In this document: in pieces, positions 62,723 to 64,000 of the stretch
Numbering within the stretch: the first letter of the stretch is position 1
How the letters are laid out: each line of letters opens with the position of its first letter
Assembly: GCA_947494975.1 (NCBI GenBank)
Contig: CANLXA010000001.1
Location: 1,054,001 to 1,118,000, forward strand
Length of the DNA stretch: 64,000 nucleotides
Origin: an uncultured Roseicyclus sp.
GTDB lineage: Bacteria > Pseudomonadota > Alphaproteobacteria > Rhodobacterales > Rhodobacteraceae
Reading direction: 5' to 3'
Program-made: the position numbers and the translations under genes
The notes under the pieces: generated by a model
Told to the model about the DNA's origin: nothing
Databases searched by the model: none
Seen by the model: only the letters and a program-made list of their open reading frames with translations

Positions 62723-63601
62723 TCAGTCGACGGGCCAGGACGCCACCTGTTCCTTCAGATGGCGTACGAAGGTCTGCACCTTGGCTGTCCGGTGCAGGTC
62801 CATATGGGTCACCAGCCAGATCTTTGCGGTCCAGTCCTCCAGCGGTGGCAGCATTTCCACCAGATCGTCGGTGCGGTCCTGATCCCAGGACGCCACGAAT
62901 CCGATCCCGACACCGGCCAGCACGGCCTCCTTGACGGCCACCATCGACGAGGCACGGAAATAGATCGACGAGGTCGGCACGGTCTCGTTCAGCCAGCGGA
63001 AATACGGTGCGCGCGGTGTTTCGTCGGTGCTGCCCACGAACCGGTGCTCGCCCACATTGTCGCCACTGAGCGGTCCGAACCGCGCGACATAACCCTTGCT
63101 CGCCACAAGTTTCAGGGTCTGCGTGAAAAACGGCTGCACGATATTGTCGGGCTGGTCGGGCAGCTTGCCCGCCCGGATCGCCACATGGGCCTCGCCATAT
63201 TCCAGGCGGAACAGCCGCGCGTCCGAGATCAGGCGTACCCGGAGATCGGGGTGGCGTTCCTGAAAATCGGCAATCGTCGGCACCAGAAGCGGGGACAGCG
63301 CGCCAAGCGACGTGACGATCAACTCGCCCGTCACCTCATCGCCGCGGCCCTTGATGCGGCTGGCGAGCTGCGTGAACTGATCGTCGGTCTGCCCCGCCAC
63401 GGCCAACAGGTCCTGCCCGGCCTCCGTCGCGGTGTAGCCCCGCGCATGGCGCTGAAACAGCTTGGCGCCCAGGCGCCCCTCCAGCGCGTCGATATGCCGG
63501 ATCACCGTGGCGTGGTGGACGCCCAAAGCCTCCGCCGCACCCGACACGGTGCCGAGGCGGGCGACCTGAAATGCGGTGCGGATCTCATCCCAATTGTCCA
63601 T
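62723..63601 (-). CDS. LysR-family transcriptional regulator
   Basis: The 292-residue protein has an N-terminal helix-turn-helix: WDEIRTAFQVARLGTVSGAAEALGVHHATVIRHIDALEGRLGAKLFQRHARGYTATEAG (residues 4-62). The effector domain follows. It diverges from an azoR-type gene and probably regulates it. The short HTH start (MDNWDEIRTAFQVA) is typical of the group controlling quinone or azo-compound reduction. Confidence 0.93.
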   Translation of the reverse strand: MDNWDEIRTAFQVARLGTVSGAAEALGVHHATVIRHIDALEGRLGAKLFQRHARGYTATEAGQDLLAVAGQTDDQFTQLASRIKGRGDEVTGELIVTSLGALSPLLVPTIADFQERHPDLRVRLISDARLFRLEYGEAHVAIRAGKLPDQPDNIVQPFFTQTLKLVASKGYVARFGPLSGDNVGEHRFVGSTDETPRAPYFRWLNETVPTSSIYFRASSMVAVKEAVLAGVGIGFVASWDQDRTDDLVEMLPPLEDWTAKIWLVTHMDLHRTAKVQTFVRHLKEQVASWPVD

Positions 63602-63877
63602 CGGCCTCTGTGCGCCCTCTCACATAACGGGTTGCTGCCCCGACCATGCGTGCATTGACGCCTGATGGCAACGGAGCGTTGAACGAAGACACCGGCCTTG
63701 TCCCCCGTCGCTTGATTGGTCTCCGCTGCGGCGGCGGTGGGTTACACCCACGCGATCCGAGAGGGTTCGTCGTTATTGTTCATTTACGCACATGTAGCTG
63801 CGCATCGGCGGCATTGATCTTACTCGGCGCACCGATCATGTCTCATCCATAACTTCATTCCAATGGGACCTGACCCA
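63602..63877. other. LysR/azoR divergent regulatory region
   Basis: The 276-bp region should contain both promoters and LysR binding sites. GGCGGCATTGATCTT near 63808 lies in an AT-richer part suited for a promoter. I see no clear T-N11-A site to single out. Confidence 0.4.
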
Positions 63878-64000
63878 ATGACCCACACTGTTCTCCGCAT
63901 CGATGCCTCCGCCCGGCGTGAGGGCTCCGTCTCTCGCGATCTGGCCACCAAGATCATCAACCGGCTTGCGCCGGACCGGGTGATTGCCCGGGACCTTGCC
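63878..64000 (+). CDS. azoR: FMN-dependent NADH-azoreductase, N-terminal part
   Basis: The first 41 codons are visible and continue past the window. MTHTVLRIDASARREGSVSRDLATKII has the AzoR/flavodoxin-like opening: a first strand followed by the SARxxGSxS phosphate-binding loop for FMN. AzoR-type enzymes reduce quinones and azo bonds with NADH. The divergent LysR gene is its likely regulator. Confidence 0.88.
   Translation, partial: MTHTVLRIDASARREGSVSRDLATKIINRLAPDRVIARDLA

Noticed and set aside
62297-63658. A 453-codon plus-strand frame opposite the LysR gene
   Set aside because: It is antisense to a clear LysR regulator and passes through the repeat at 62541. No family signature.

Overview
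The window looks like a chromosomal segment of a Rhodobacteraceae (roseobacter-type) alphaproteobacterium. GC content is high, mdh and sucC lie next to each other, and an F0 operon in the order atpI-atpB-atpE-atpF'-atpF stands apart from F1. An H-NS/HvrA-type protein, Hint-domain and VPLPA-CTERM proteins and ethylmalonyl-CoA pathway genes point the same way. The genus cannot be fixed from the sequence. No rRNA, tRNA, CRISPR array, prophage or intact insertion sequence was seen.

Region 1 (1-10.5 kb) is central carbon metabolism. On the minus strand are mdh and the start of sucC. On the plus strand are mcl2, an NnrU-like gene, a DUF1737 gene and mch, followed by sdhC-sdhD-sdhA, three small lipoprotein genes and sdhB. 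The promoter regions of sucC and sdhC each carry two copies of the palindrome TGTGATCACA exactly 21 bp apart, which suggests one shared regulator of TCA-cycle genes.

Region 2 (10.5-37 kb) is mixed metabolism. It holds a 2H-phosphoesterase-like protein, a BNR-repeat protein, an FAD dehydrogenase, CreD, a DUF1989 protein and a cysteine hydrolase. A type-III-fold ornithine/lysine decarboxylase follows, with a structured leader resembling the alphaproteobacterial speF RNA. Then come an aldo/keto reductase with deoD, an H-NS-like protein, ethylmalonyl-CoA mutase (ecm), an acyltransferase, crotonyl-CoA carboxylase/reductase (ccr), rpe, and a deoC-aldehyde dehydrogenase operon behind a RutR-like palindrome. 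With mcl2 and mch, ccr and ecm make four ethylmalonyl-CoA pathway genes in 27 kb, as expected for acetate or C2 assimilation without isocitrate lyase.

Region 3 (37-56 kb) is more accessory. It contains an M20 amidohydrolase, an orphan oligopeptide-type substrate-binding protein, a metallo-beta-lactamase-fold protein diverging from an HxlR regulator, a very acidic beta-helix protein, a creatinase and a Hint-domain protein. A nine-gene plus-strand run follows: two permeases and a fused double ATPase of an ABC importer with no binding protein, then aldehyde dehydrogenase, a membrane protein, SDR, cupin, a small protein and a P1/S58 peptidase. The orphan binding protein and this importer may belong together.

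Region 4 (56-64 kb) holds the F0 ATP synthase operon, an ArsR regulator, a ClbS/DfsB-like protein followed by two tandem 21- and 24-residue hydrophobic peptides and a strong terminator, an EamA exporter, and a LysR regulator diverging from the start of azoR. Several intergenic spaces carry a GC-rich repeat (core near CCAAAATACYCCGGGGG, then a GGGGGC/GCCCCC hairpin), mostly right after plus-strand stop codons.
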